The notes under the pieces are model-generated. The model was given only the letters and a program-made list of their open reading frames with translations, had not been told where the DNA came from and did no database searches. From Sphingomonas sp. 1F27F7B (GTDB lineage Bacteria; Pseudomonadota; Alphaproteobacteria; Sphingomonadales; Sphingomonadaceae), in assembly GCF_005503355.1 (NCBI RefSeq), contig NZ_SCMK01000007.1, positions 124,001 through 188,000 of the forward strand: 64,000 nucleotides of DNA. Reading direction: 5' to 3'. This document shows positions 24,280 through 35,000 of the stretch, one piece after another (position 1 is the first letter of the stretch; the number at the start of each line of letters is the position of its first letter). The position numbers were made by a program, and so were the translations under genes.

Positions 24280-27258
24280 TCAGAATTTGAAGCGAACGCC
24301 GCCTTCGTAGCGCTGGCCGTAGCGGGCGAATTCGATCGTCCGCGATGCGTCCCCGGCATAGCGCCGCAGGGGCGTGTTCAGGATGTTGGCGACGTTGAAA
24401 TAGACTTCGAGATTGTCGTCGAGCGCGTAGCGGCTCGAGAAATCGAGCTGGCGATCGGTCGCGAAACGGATGTCGCCGCCATCGACCGGGGCATTGATCG
24501 AGTCGATCCACGGCGAGCGATACTGATAGTTCAGCCGCAGCGACAATCCGTCCATCTCGTAATAGCCGCCGATATTGTAGACGAGCCTGGACGCACCCGG
24601 GAATTGCAGTTGCCGGCCGGCCGGCGTCGTCGCCTTGCCCCGGTTGAGCGTGAAGTTCGCCTGCACGCCGAAGCCCCCCAGCCAACGCGGCAGGTTGAGC
24701 TGCTCCGCATAGGGAAGAAGCTGTTGCTGGAACGTGCCTTCGATGCCGTACAGTTCGCCGCTGCCGCCGTTCAGCGTGGTCGAATAGGCATATCCGGATC
24801 GGTCGATGCCGCCGGTGTTCAGCACCGTGCTGTTGAAGATGCCGGTCGAAGAGAACAGCACGTCTTCCAGCTTCTTGTAGAAGGCGCCGACGCTGATGAA
24901 GCCCTGCGGCCGGGTGTACCATTCGAAATAGAGGTCGACGCCTTTCGCACGCTCGGGCTTGGCCTGCGGATTGCCGCCGGAGACAGTGAGGCCGGTGTCG
25001 TTATACGTGTAGTTCGGACGCAACACCGTATAGTCCGGGCGCGCCGCGCCGGTGGTCAGCGACAGCCGCAGGACCTTGGTCGCATCGAGGTCCAGGTTGA
25101 CGTGCATGCTGGGGAAGACCAGCGTTCGATTGCTGCCCACTTCCACCGGCACCGAGGCACCGGCCAGGGTGACGAACGCCTGCCCCGTGTTGCGGAGATT
25201 CTCGACTCGCGCGCCGGCCACGACATTGCCCCAGTCGAAGCTGGTCTTGAGCATCGCATAGCCGGCAATGGCCTCTTCCGAGACCCGATAATAGTTCGCC
25301 GTGGTCGGGACGTAGCCGGCGATTCCCTGGGCCTGGCGCAGATCGGCCATCAGCGTGTCGAGATTGAAGTGATTCAATCGATAGCCGACCGGCAGTTCGC
25401 CGGCAGGTGTGCGGGAGGTGAGCACCGAAGCATAGTCGGCCGGAATTCCGGCCGAGGCATATTGGGCGGCTGTGGAAAGCCGCAGCGTGCTCTCGCGCGC
25501 GGTCTTGGTACGGCGATCATATTGCCCGCCCAATGTGAACACGCTGTCCTGCCCGAACAGAGTCAGGCTGCGCGAAATTGCGAACTTGCCGGTATAGGCG
25601 TCGGTGACATCCTTCGCCCTCAGGCTCGACAGGCCGGTCAGCGCCAAGGGGAAATCCGCCACGTTCGTGACCGCGCCACCCTGCGAAAGGGCGCCGTCGC
25701 TAGCCCGCAAGGTACGATACAGGGCAACGCGCGTCAGGCTGGGGTTGGCATAGTCATATGCCAGGGTGATGCGATTGGGCGCGCCCACGCCGCCGGTACC
25801 GAAGGCCGGGCTGGCATAGGTCATGGTATTGGGGATGCTGCGATCGTTGAGCGCACGCGTGTAGTTTGCCCGCCATTGCGCGGTCCAGCCGCCAAAGGCG
25901 TGCTCGCCGCCAATCGTGTTCGTACTGATGCTCTGCAGGAAATCCTTATACGAAATGCCGACCGTCAGCGGGATTCCGTAGACGGTCCCGCTCCGCGGCG
26001 TGTTGCCCGCGCAGACATCGGCATAGCCGGTAGTTCCGGTCGCGGGCCCGGCGACGGGGCCGCATGCCGCAGCGCTCGATGACAGCAACCCCTGCTGATC
26101 GGCCATGCTGAATACGAAACGGTCGCGTGCCTCGGTCTCGGTAAGGGCGGTATAGACGACGGAAGCGAACAGGCGGTGCTGGGCGTTGATGCGCCAGTCG
26201 ATGCGGCCGCTGCCCGAATAATTCTTGTTCGTGAAGCGGTAGAACTTGTTGGTCGCGCTGGTTGCCCAATAGCGATCCGCGGCGCCGGGCCGCTTGTCGC
26301 GTGCCACCGAGGCCCAGGCATTCTCGAAATTATCGACCACGAAATCGCGACGGAAATAGGTGCCGGAGAGCACCAGGGCGATCTCGCCCGCGCCCGTCTG
26401 GAAGCGATCGGACCATGTCAGCGCGGTATCGAGCTCGCCCTTGCGGCCGAGGCTCTGGATGCCGCCGCCAAGCTTGCCGGTAAGTTGAAAGCCGGGAAAG
26501 TCGAAGCCCGATCGCGTGATGATGTCGATATTGCCCGCGACCGTCTCGCCGGTCATGTCGGGCGTCACTGCCTTGCGCACGACCACCTGCTGGGCAATCG
26601 CCGCGGGGATGGTATCGAACAAGGTCTGACGGCCGGCGGGGCTGATCACGGTGACGCCGTCGAACGACACGGTCGTCCAGCTGGCCGGCGCGCCGCGCAG
26701 GTTCAGGTAGCGCGCGCGGCCCTGGTCGCGCTGGATGGCGACGCCCGGCAGGCGGCCCACCGCTTGCGCCATGTTCTGATCCGGCAGGCGGCCCACCGCG
26801 TCCGCGGCGACGACGCTGACAAGCGAGTCCGAAGCGCGCTGCCGGGCCAGTGCCGCCGCCTGCGATTCGGCGATGGGTCGATCCCCGTTGACGACGATCT
26901 CCGGCTCATCCTGCGCGGCCTCCGTGCCCTGCGTCACGTCATGTGAGCTCGGGGCCTTTCCCTCCTTCAACACGATCACGCTGCCATTGGCCGATGCGAT
27001 GACCAGCCCGCTGCCCTCGATCAGCCGATCGAGCGCGACGCGCACGTCCATCTGCCCCTGTATCGGCTTGCTGCGACGGCCCCTGGTCACTGCGTCCGGC
27101 GCGATGATCTGCAGATTGGCTTGATGGCCGAAGCTGGTGATCGCCGCGCTCAGCGACTGGGCCGGCAAGTTGAAATTCCGCGTCTGCGCGGCTGCGGGCG
27201 TGGCGACGACGAGCGCGACCAGGCCGGCGCCGAGCGCCAGCCGAGACTTCGATGTCAT
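24280..27258 (-). CDS. STN-domain TonB-dependent receptor (FecA-type signalling receptor)
   Basis: 992 residues. A signal peptide (ALVALVVATPAAAQ) is followed by an STN/secretin domain (about 28-100: FNLPAQSLSAAITSFGHQANLQII and DVRVALDRLIEGSGLV), which contacts FecR in the periplasm. The plug then carries VVNGDRPIAESQAAALARQRAS, DSLVSVVAADAVGRLPDQNMAQAVGRLPGV and YLNLRGAPASWTTVSFDGV, and the barrel ends in GGVRFKF. The FecR and FecI genes lie directly upstream on the same strand, giving a cell-surface-signalling trio. The downstream gene encodes a secreted metallophosphoesterase, so the imported ligand may be a phosphorylated compound; that is inference. A terminator after fecR implies its own promoter, presumably FecI-dependent. 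A 14-bp palindrome (ATGCCGGCCGGCAT) overlaps the stop codon at 24267-24280. Confidence 0.92.
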   Translation of the reverse strand: MTSKSRLALGAGLVALVVATPAAAQTRNFNLPAQSLSAAITSFGHQANLQIIAPDAVTRGRRSKPIQGQMDVRVALDRLIEGSGLVIASANGSVIVLKEGKAPSSHDVTQGTEAAQDEPEIVVNGDRPIAESQAAALARQRASDSLVSVVAADAVGRLPDQNMAQAVGRLPGVAIQRDQGRARYLNLRGAPASWTTVSFDGVTVISPAGRQTLFDTIPAAIAQQVVVRKAVTPDMTGETVAGNIDIITRSGFDFPGFQLTGKLGGGIQSLGRKGELDTALTWSDRFQTGAGEIALVLSGTYFRRDFVVDNFENAWASVARDKRPGAADRYWATSATNKFYRFTNKNYSGSGRIDWRINAQHRLFASVVYTALTETEARDRFVFSMADQQGLLSSSAAACGPVAGPATGTTGYADVCAGNTPRSGTVYGIPLTVGISYKDFLQSISTNTIGGEHAFGGWTAQWRANYTRALNDRSIPNTMTYASPAFGTGGVGAPNRITLAYDYANPSLTRVALYRTLRASDGALSQGGAVTNVADFPLALTGLSSLRAKDVTDAYTGKFAISRSLTLFGQDSVFTLGGQYDRRTKTARESTLRLSTAAQYASAGIPADYASVLTSRTPAGELPVGYRLNHFNLDTLMADLRQAQGIAGYVPTTANYYRVSEEAIAGYAMLKTSFDWGNVVAGARVENLRNTGQAFVTLAGASVPVEVGSNRTLVFPSMHVNLDLDATKVLRLSLTTGAARPDYTVLRPNYTYNDTGLTVSGGNPQAKPERAKGVDLYFEWYTRPQGFISVGAFYKKLEDVLFSSTGIFNSTVLNTGGIDRSGYAYSTTLNGGSGELYGIEGTFQQQLLPYAEQLNLPRWLGGFGVQANFTLNRGKATTPAGRQLQFPGASRLVYNIGGYYEMDGLSLRLNYQYRSPWIDSINAPVDGGDIRFATDRQLDFSSRYALDDNLEVYFNVANILNTPLRRYAGDASRTIEFARYGQRYEGGVRFKF

Positions 27259-27338
27259 GAAATGTCCCCTTCAAGCCGGCGGCATGCCGGCCACATCGGG
27301 AAGAGGTGCATTCGGACCGGCTTCCGCCATCCAGGCCG

Positions 27339-27364
27339 AAAAAAAGCCGGCTAGTTCTTCCGGC
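27339..27364 (-). terminator. Rho-independent terminator at the end of fecR
   Basis: On the minus strand, GCCGG-AAGAACTAG-CCGGC followed by seven T residues forms a 5-bp GC stem with a T-tract. The fecR stop codon (TAG) sits in the loop. This would end the FecI/FecR transcript before the receptor gene. Confidence 0.7.
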
Positions 27365-28322
27365 GGATCAGAATGCCGTGATCGGTTTCCACGGCGTCGA
27401 GATCAAGGCTAAGTGCAGCATCGCGCGCGAAACCGAGCGCGTTGTTGATCGAATAGGTGCCCGAGACGCGCAGCGCAGCCACCTGGGCGTCGCCCAGTTC
27501 GATCCGTACGTCGGAATAGCGGCGAAACTGCGCGGCCGCCTCGCCCAGCGACAGGCCATCCATGTCGATGAGCCCGCCGGTCCACGCAGTCGCCTGGTCC
27601 AGCCGCTCGGACGGCAAGCTGGTTTCGCTGACGGTTCCGTCACCGGCAATGCCGGCCATTTGTCCGGCGATCAGGCGCGTGATCTGCCCCTGCCCCTTCC
27701 CGCCCAGTTCGACAATGCCCTCGGCCACCACCACCCGCGTGCGGTCTTCGCCGAGCCGCCACACCGAGAAGCGCGTGCCAACGGCGCGGACCGTCACGTC
27801 GCCCGCCGTGACGATGAAGGGCCGTGCCGGATCCTTGACGACGTCGAATTGCGCCTCCCCGTTCAGCAAGGCGACGCGCCGCGCCTCACGATCGAAATCC
27901 AGTTCGACTTGCGTGGCGGTGTTGAGCACCATCGACGAGCCGTCGGCGAGGGGATAGCGCTGGATCACGCCCCTCGCCGTCGCGACGCGCTTGCCGCGCT
28001 GCCGGACGGAATAGGTCACGCCCATGCCGATTGCCGCGATCGCAACCGCGCTGCCGCCAATCATGACATGCCGGCGGCTGATCCCCCGTGGAGGCGGCAA
28101 CAATGGGGCACGGCGTTCAGGATCGAAATCCGGCCCCAGTGCGACGGCACGGTCCAGATGCAGGCTGGCCGCCATGGCGCGAGCGAAAGCACCCGCATGC
28201 CGCGAATCCGCCCCGATCCACGCGTCCAGTGCCGCTTGATCCCGCTCGTCGAGTTCCGCCCTGTCAATCTTCGCCGCCCAGGCGAAGGCGATTTCGTCAA
28301 TGGCGTTTGGAGGAAGGGCCAC
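27351..28322 (-). CDS. fecR: FecR-family anti-sigma factor / signal transducer
   Basis: About 323 residues. The cytoplasmic anti-sigma N-terminus shows AIDEIAFAWAAKIDRAELDERDQAALDAWIGADSRHAGAFARAMA (in parts). A single transmembrane helix follows (VMIGGSAVAIAAIGMGVTY), then the periplasmic FecR domain (ATARGVIQRYPLADGSSMVLNTATQVELDF and LLNGEAQFDVVKDPARPFIV) and a C-terminal STN-like region. A GTG at 28322 was preferred over ATG 28361 because AAAGGAG precedes it by 11 nt; the ATG would give a 65-bp overlap with fecI, the GTG 26 bp. It passes the receptor signal to the FecI-like sigma factor. A T-tract terminator overlaps its stop. Confidence 0.87.
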   Translation of the reverse strand: MALPPNAIDEIAFAWAAKIDRAELDERDQAALDAWIGADSRHAGAFARAMAASLHLDRAVALGPDFDPERRAPLLPPPRGISRRHVMIGGSAVAIAAIGMGVTYSVRQRGKRVATARGVIQRYPLADGSSMVLNTATQVELDFDREARRVALLNGEAQFDVVKDPARPFIVTAGDVTVRAVGTRFSVWRLGEDRTRVVVAEGIVELGGKGQGQITRLIAGQMAGIAGDGTVSETSLPSERLDQATAWTGGLIDMDGLSLGEAAAQFRRYSDVRIELGDAQVAALRVSGTYSINNALGFARDAALSLDLDAVETDHGILIRRKN

Positions 28323-28905
28323 CGACGATCCGACTCCTTTGCGGCTTGTCGATACGATCATCCCGCAATGATGCCGTCATTCGCCGATTTCCGCCACGAC
28401 CAATCGCATCGGCGAGCGCCATCATCGCCTTGCCCATGTGCTTTTCGACTGTATTTTCCGAGATTTCCATCACTTCGGCCACTTCGCGCTGCGACAATCC
28501 CCGTAGCTTGCGCAGCACGAAGACCTGCCGGCATTTCGGCGGCAGGTCTTCGATCAAGCGAGCGAGCCGGCTCAATTCCTGCCGATCCGCCGCGATCGCC
28601 TCCGGCCCGGGGCGTTCACAGGGCACCTGCAGGCTCTCGGTCTCCACAAACCGGTCGATCTCGATGACTCGATCCCTGCGCATGCTCTTGAGCAGCACCG
28701 ATTTGGCGACGACGAACAGATAGCTGCGCGGGTTGAGGATATGATCGACGCCGGCGAGCCCACTCAGGATCGCATAGCTTTCCTGCACCACGTCATCGAT
28801 GTCCGGATAGGCCAGCCGAGTGCCCAGCCAGCGCCGCAGCTCGGGCTCATGGGGAAACACCTCCCGAGCCAGCCAGGCAACGCGTGCGATGGAAAGAGCG
28901 GGCAT
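28297..28905 (-). CDS. fecI: FecI-like ECF RNA polymerase sigma factor
   Basis: 202 residues. Region 2 shows DIDDVVQESYAILSGL and NPRSYLFVVAKSVLLKSMRRDR. Region 4 shows LIEDLPPKCRQVFVLRKLRGLSQREVAEVMEISENTVEKHMGKAMMALADAI, with the FecI-type ENTVEKHM recognition helix. It should direct transcription of the adjacent TonB receptor when the receptor and FecR signal substrate. Its tail (about 25 residues after GRGGNRR) runs into fecR in another frame. Its own upstream gap (28906-29052) holds a 7-bp hairpin (CATGCCG/CGGCATG, 28932-28954) but no clear promoter. Confidence 0.9.
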   Translation of the reverse strand: MPALSIARVAWLAREVFPHEPELRRWLGTRLAYPDIDDVVQESYAILSGLAGVDHILNPRSYLFVVAKSVLLKSMRRDRVIEIDRFVETESLQVPCERPGPEAIAADRQELSRLARLIEDLPPKCRQVFVLRKLRGLSQREVAEVMEISENTVEKHMGKAMMALADAIGRGGNRRMTASLRDDRIDKPQRSRIVGGPSSKRH

Positions 28906-29052
28906 GCGCGCCGCCTAATTGCCGCATGTGACATGCCGGCGACAGCGCGGCATGGGCACGGAGCATTTGCCGGCGGAAGTCGAGCCCCTTTGCGACGGAG
29001 GGATTCTGCCGAATGCAAGCCGTCGCCCAGGCGCAGCCAAAACGATGCGTGG

Positions 29053-32000
29053 TCAGCTGACGGTAAGGATGCGCCGGGCCTTGCGCCCGCTATTGTTGGC
29101 GTCGGCGAGCAGCAGCGTCACCGTCGTGCCGGACGCCGCCGTCGCCGCCAGGGTAATCGTCGCCTGCGCACCGGCGATCGCGATATCGGCGATCTCGGCG
29201 GGGCGTGCACCGGCTTCGGCCAGATTGGTGCCGTCGCTGGAGCTCAGTACGACCGTCGCTCCGGCGGCCGCGGCAGCGCCGCCGTCCAGCGTGAAGTGCG
29301 GCTCGACGCTCACCACGACAGTCAGCGGAACCGCGCCGCCCACCGGGCCGACTTGGAGCGTGATCGTCAAATCGGCGGTAGCCTCGGGCGGCTGGTCGGC
29401 CGGCAGCGTGACCTTGAGCGCGCCGCCATCGCCGAGGAATGCGATCACCTCGGCATCGCTCGCCGCAGCTGCCGGCACGATGTCCGGCGTCAAGGGCGGC
29501 GTGCCGGCGAAAGCGGAGGTCGGCGCACCGGGCGTGATCGCGGACGGCACCAGCAGGAACAGAATCGCTCCCGGCTTGGCGCTGGCGACGATCGGATCGC
29601 GGTGGCTGTAGGTCTCCGTATTGGGCGTGTGCGGCGCGCGCAGCGACAGCGTGTTGCCGATACGCAGCTGGAAACGGCGCACCGCGATGTCGATATCGGC
29701 CGGCAGATGGAACGGCCCGATGCCGCTGGCATATCGGCCGGTTGCGGCATCGAAGGCATGGAAGCGGCTGATCTCGATATCCTCCTGCCCCGCCGAACCG
29801 CGCGTCGTCACGACAAGATCCGCAGCATCGAAGAGATTGCCCGGCCGAGTGACCGTGGCGCGATAGTGGCGAGCGCCGTTGGGCACCGCGACAAAGGTGA
29901 CTCGCTGGAACGGGATCACGTCGAAGATCATGTTCTCGGAGACCAGGACGCCGGCGGCAGTCACCGTCACATCGGCGGGCGCCTGGTCGAAAAAGAGGGT
30001 CGCCGCGCCCTCGGTTTGGGCGTCTATCGCCGCGGCAACACCCTCTATGCCGATCGAGGTAACGCGAAAGTTCGCGCCGCCGGCGGGCCGTGTGAAAGCG
30101 AAACTGAAACCGGCCGAACGTTCGAGCTGAGCCGAGACCGGGACCCAGGCCGAGGACGAGATGGCGCTGAAATCGCCGTTCGCGTCGGTAACGCAGAATG
30201 CCGGCGCCGCTGCCGCAATCCCCGTCGGAATGGTCAACCTTGGCCCTGGACGGATCGGGACGCCCGGCGCGGCCGGCACGCCCTGCTGGATCGAGACGCC
30301 TGGCGCGTCCTGCAGATTGGACAGTACCAGCCCGCCGGCGTCGGTGCCGGACATGTTGCGCGTGGCACCGGTCAACGTCACCCAATAGCGTGCGACGTCG
30401 CCAATGAACGGGGTGTCGCCATGGCGCGTGCCGAGCGGGCAATAAGTGTCGCCGCTGTGCCGCGAGGCTTCCTGTTCCATCTGCGAGCGCTGCGCCGTGC
30501 TGCGACGGAAGGCATTGTCAAACCAGAAATATCCGATCGGCGGGACGCCCCAGCTATGCGTGCCGAACAGATATTTGGCCGAGCGCGCGAACACCTGGCC
30601 GGCGATATTGCTGCGGTCGGGCATATGCTCGGCAATGACATGACCCCATGGATCGTAGATATACTGCATCCAGCCGATGTTGAGCTCGTCGAGCAGCCAG
30701 CTGTCGAGCCATCCGGTCCGGTCCTCCGAGGTGATCTTGGCGACGAGAAACTCGTTGGTCCCGCTGTTGGCCGGCAGCAGCGGGTCCGCGAACTCGATGG
30801 CATCCCCATCGACGAGCGTGACGAGCGTGCGCTGGCTCGCCCCCGAAACGCCGCGGATGTCGATGCGGTCATGGACCGCCAGCGTCGGCCTGCCACCCGC
30901 CCCGGAGAACAGCAGCCGCGCCGGCTGGTTGGAGTCCGGCATGGCGGCAGTGAAATAGTCGCGCAGACCGAACAGTGCCGAGCCCGGCGTGTAAAGCGAG
31001 ATCTCGACGTCGAGCGGCGCCGGGGTTCCGGTCGTGAACTGCGGCGTCGGCGCGCCGAGCACGGCCGTGGTGTCGGTCAGCGACTCGATGGCGCGGATGA
31101 CGATGGCATCGCCCGACTTGACCGCGACGAGCGCGCCGGAGCGCAGCCCGTCGAGCGGCGCGGCGGGGCTCAGCGTCAGCGTCTTGCGGTCCGCCGCCAG
31201 CGACATGACCGCACGGCTGCGCGTCGCCGAGCGAATGCCCTGCACGGCCAGCGTGACGAGCGCCGCGATGCCGCCCCAGCTGGCCAGAGTGATGTTGTTG
31301 AGCAGGCCGCCCACGGTGAGGAACTTCGAGATGTTGATGAACATCTCGAGCACATCGGAGCCGGTGCCCTGCAGCGCCTTGCGCACCTTGACCGGTCCGG
31401 CCGTGATGTTCGCGGCCGAAAGGTCTGCGCGCGCCTGGTCGGGCAGGCTGGCAACCGCGCCATCGACCGTGGGTCCCAGATCGATGAGCACCGCGCGACG
31501 GTTCTGCGCCACCTGAACCTTGTCGTTGGCCGCGATCCCGGCGCCCTGGGCAAAGGTGAGGCGCCCCTCCCCCAGCGTCGCGTCGCCATAGGGCGAGAAT
31601 TCGGGGCCACCGGCGGCCGACAGATCGGCGCCCAGTTCCAGGCCCCAGAGCGGCACGGCGGTCAGCAGCAGCGGCCCCCATTTGGCCGACTGCAGCGTAT
31701 GGGTCAGCTCATGGTCTATGACGGCCTGATAGCGAGTCAGCTCGAGGCTGGCATTCTCATGATCCTCGGGCACGCGGACGCTGCCCGGCAGCATCTGCCC
31801 CGTCGTTGTCGCGGCCCCGGGCGACCAGGGCATGACGAGAGCGCCCGCCATGCCGGTCAGCGCGTTCACGACATCGATATCGGTGACGGTGAGCACCGCG
31901 CCGTCGATGGTGAAGTTGGCGGCGAACTGCGCGGTGCCGCCCCAGGATGCGATATTGTGCGACCCGGCCAGCGCGGCCGCGCCGGCAAGTCGCAGGGCCA

Positions 32001-35000
32001 GCGGCTGATTGGCGCCGTCGACCCGGGCCGCGCGGACCAGCGGCCCGTTGATCAACGCGACGATGACGCCGCCGCCAAAGTGCCGCGGGCTCCAGACGTC
32101 GAAGGCGATCTGCCGGCCGCCGGCATCGGTGCCGTTGATGCCCAGCCGGGAACTGCCGGTCGCCGGATCGGCGACGACCAGCCGCGTCACCGTGATGCCC
32201 GTTGTTCCGGCGGGTATCACCGCATCGTCGGTATCGCCGGTGATCGTCGTCCCCGACACTGCCGTCAGCGTGAACAGCCGCTGGTTGCCGCCGGGCCAGT
32301 TCACCACGACCAGATCACCCACGGCAAATCGTGGCATGTCGAGCCGCACGCTGCCGGCCAGCGGCGGCTGCACGCGCAGTATCCGGTCATCGACGCGATC
32401 GGCGGGATAGACGAGCGCGTCGAGCGCGAGCAGCGCCGCCTCGATGGCCCCCGCGCCCATCGGCACGCGCCGATCGAAGGTCACGGTCAGCCGTACGGAA
32501 GTGATCTGCACCGGCACCGCCGCGGCGCCGCCGGGCGGGACTGCCGCAACCGCTTCGCCGGGGCGAAGCGCAGGGTTGCCGCTGCCCGGAGCGATGCTGG
32601 AGGAAGCAACGCCGCCCGCCAGCGTCGCGCCTGCGAGCAGCGTGCCCGAAGTCGCGGGCGCGGCCGCCGCGAAGGGAATGATCTGGAATGCCGCCACCCC
32701 CGCCGGGGGCGCCGCCGACAGCGCGATGGTGGCGATCGAGGCGGCCATGACGTTGGTGACGTTCGGCGCAGTGCGCTTGAACCGCTCGACCGTGAAGGCG
32801 GCCGGATTGGCATCGGGCAGCACTTCGGCGAGCACGATCGCATCAAAGACACGGGAAGTGACGCGCCGCGCGACTGTCGTGGCGCCATTCAGCATCACGA
32901 AACCAGTCGCGGGCGCCGTCCCCGGCAGGCCCGGCGCATAGGTCAGCGTCGCGGTGCCGTCGGGCGCCTGCGTCAGCCGGCCGATCTCGGCCCCGGCGGC
33001 AAGCTGCGCCCAGTTCGCCGCCGCGCCGGTGGCGCCGAGCGGAGTCAGTGCGCGGTCGAGCGTGATCACACTGGCAGCGACCGCCGTCACGATGGCGGCG
33101 ATTCCCGTGGCCGCCGGGCCCGCCACAATGGCGTCACCAACGGCCGGAACCGCGCCCGAGACAATGGTGAGGTCGTTAGGATTGGGGCCCAATGTGCCGT
33201 TGAATACGCCGCCCGCCATTGCGGTGCGGACTGGCGTGCCCGGCGCCAGCATGGTCGGCACGGGCTCGTCGACGACGATGCCCGCTGCCAGCGCCGAGAC
33301 TCCCGCAGCACCCAGCGGCGGCCCGCCGCGCGAGAGGCGAACAACGCTGACCGCCGGAACATAGTCGAGCGAAGACCCGGTGATGTCGAGCAGCTGATTG
33401 CGTCCCGGCACGGGCGTCAGCGGCTCGGACGAAGGCGCAGTCAGGCCGTCGAGCGTCAACGGGCCGGCGGCAAGGCCGGTCAGATCGGCGTCGGTTCGCA
33501 CGATCGTCGAGCCCGAGGCTTCGTGGACGGCAAGCACCCGGCCCGCCGACAATATGCCGGCCGGATCGGTGAGCGCGAAGGCCGCGCCGATCGTCAGGCC
33601 AAGGCCCGTCCCCGACAGCGTCAGCCCCGCGAAATCGCCGATCGTCGCGGTGAGCACTACGCCCGAGGGCGCCAGCTCGGTCATCGTCGCCGGACGGGGC
33701 TTGATCTCGAGTTGGACCGCGTCGAAGTGCATGCCGCCGGCGGGAAAGACCGGGACCCGCGAGCCCGGGAACACCGGCTCGGCAGCGCCTCCCGCCCGCG
33801 TCCAGGTGACAAGCGACGCGCCATTCGGCGCCGCGCGCTGGCCGGAGAGCAGGAACGCGCCCGTCCCGTCCGGCACACAGCGCAGTACCGATCCGTAGAG
33901 CACCGGCCGGAATGCCGCAGACGGAGCGAACAGCCTGGCATCCTCCAGGTCGGTCATCTGCTTCTTGTCCGCACTCATCATGAACTGATAGGTGAAGGCA
34001 TGGGTCGGCGCGGCAAGGAAGCCATCGGTGCGCAGCGCGAAGCTGTCGTAATTATTAGCCGTAACCCATTCTAGATCAAAGGGATCATGGTTGGTCGCCT
34101 TACTTACGATCCAGCCGATGGGCGAGAATTGCAGATTGAGCCACATGCCGAGCAGGCTGCCGATGGTGTTGGAGATCGACCAGGTCAGCGACGAGGGTAT
34201 CAACCACCACAGGTCGGAGATGCCACCGGTCGGATCGGCGAGGCTGACCGGATTGTTGCGGCACACCGCATAGGGCCCGGCAGCCGGCAGCTCGACCGGC
34301 AACGGGCCGGTCCAGCCGGTGGCACGGCGCGGATCCGCCGCCTCTCCATTGATCGGGTCGGGCGCATCGAAGCTGCCGGTGATCGGATCGAGCCGACGCA
34401 GCGGCAGATGCACCATGCCGTCGCGAATGGCGCCGCCGAACAGACCCGGCCCACCCTTGCGCAGCAGCATCTCGCCAAATGCATCACGCGGCAGCCGCTC
34501 GGCCCCGTCCGCCGTGACACGGCGGACGGGCGTGCCCGTGGCATCCAGCAGATAGGCTTCGAGCATCGGTGATCCCGGCGGCCCGTCCAGCGCACCGAGG
34601 CAATGCCAGCGGTCCCAGAGCAGTGTCCGGGTGATTCGACCCGCGTCGTCGGTGATCGCGAGCAGCCGGCCCCGACCATCGACGCACCATTCCCCGGGCT
34701 TGGCCGGCAACCCGATGCGTCGGCCGGTATCGTCATAGTGGATTGTTCCACAACCGTCATCGCCGCGCCAGGCGACCGGCCGGCCATCGTCGGCGCGGAT
34801 GATGTGACGAAGCCCGAACGGCCCCGAAATGACGGTGAGATGTGGGCCGGCATAGCCGTAGTGCCAGTCGCCGCCCGGGCCGCGGCAGGCAATGATGCGG
34901 CCCTCCTCGTCATAGTCCATGTCGGTGCCGTCGGCATGCGTGATGCGGCCGATGTCGTCCCAGGCATGGCGCTCGCTCCAGCGTTCGCCGCGCGTCTCGA

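Noticed and set aside
24267..24280. 14-bp palindrome ATGCCGGCCGGCAT as an operator
   Set aside because: It overlaps the receptor stop codon, and CCGGC runs are common in this GC-rich DNA; kept only as a note on the receptor gene.
28932..28954. 7-bp hairpin CATGCCG/CGGCATG between the Rhs gene and fecI as a terminator
   Set aside because: It lies upstream of fecI and 99 bp past the Rhs stop with no T-tract; too weak to call.
28741..34074. Very long open frame on the plus strand opposite the Rhs giant (about 1,777 codons)
   Set aside because: It is Arg/His/Gln-rich with no domain, lies exactly antisense to coherent Rhs-core and HELTH coding sequence, and reflects GC-rich codon bias.
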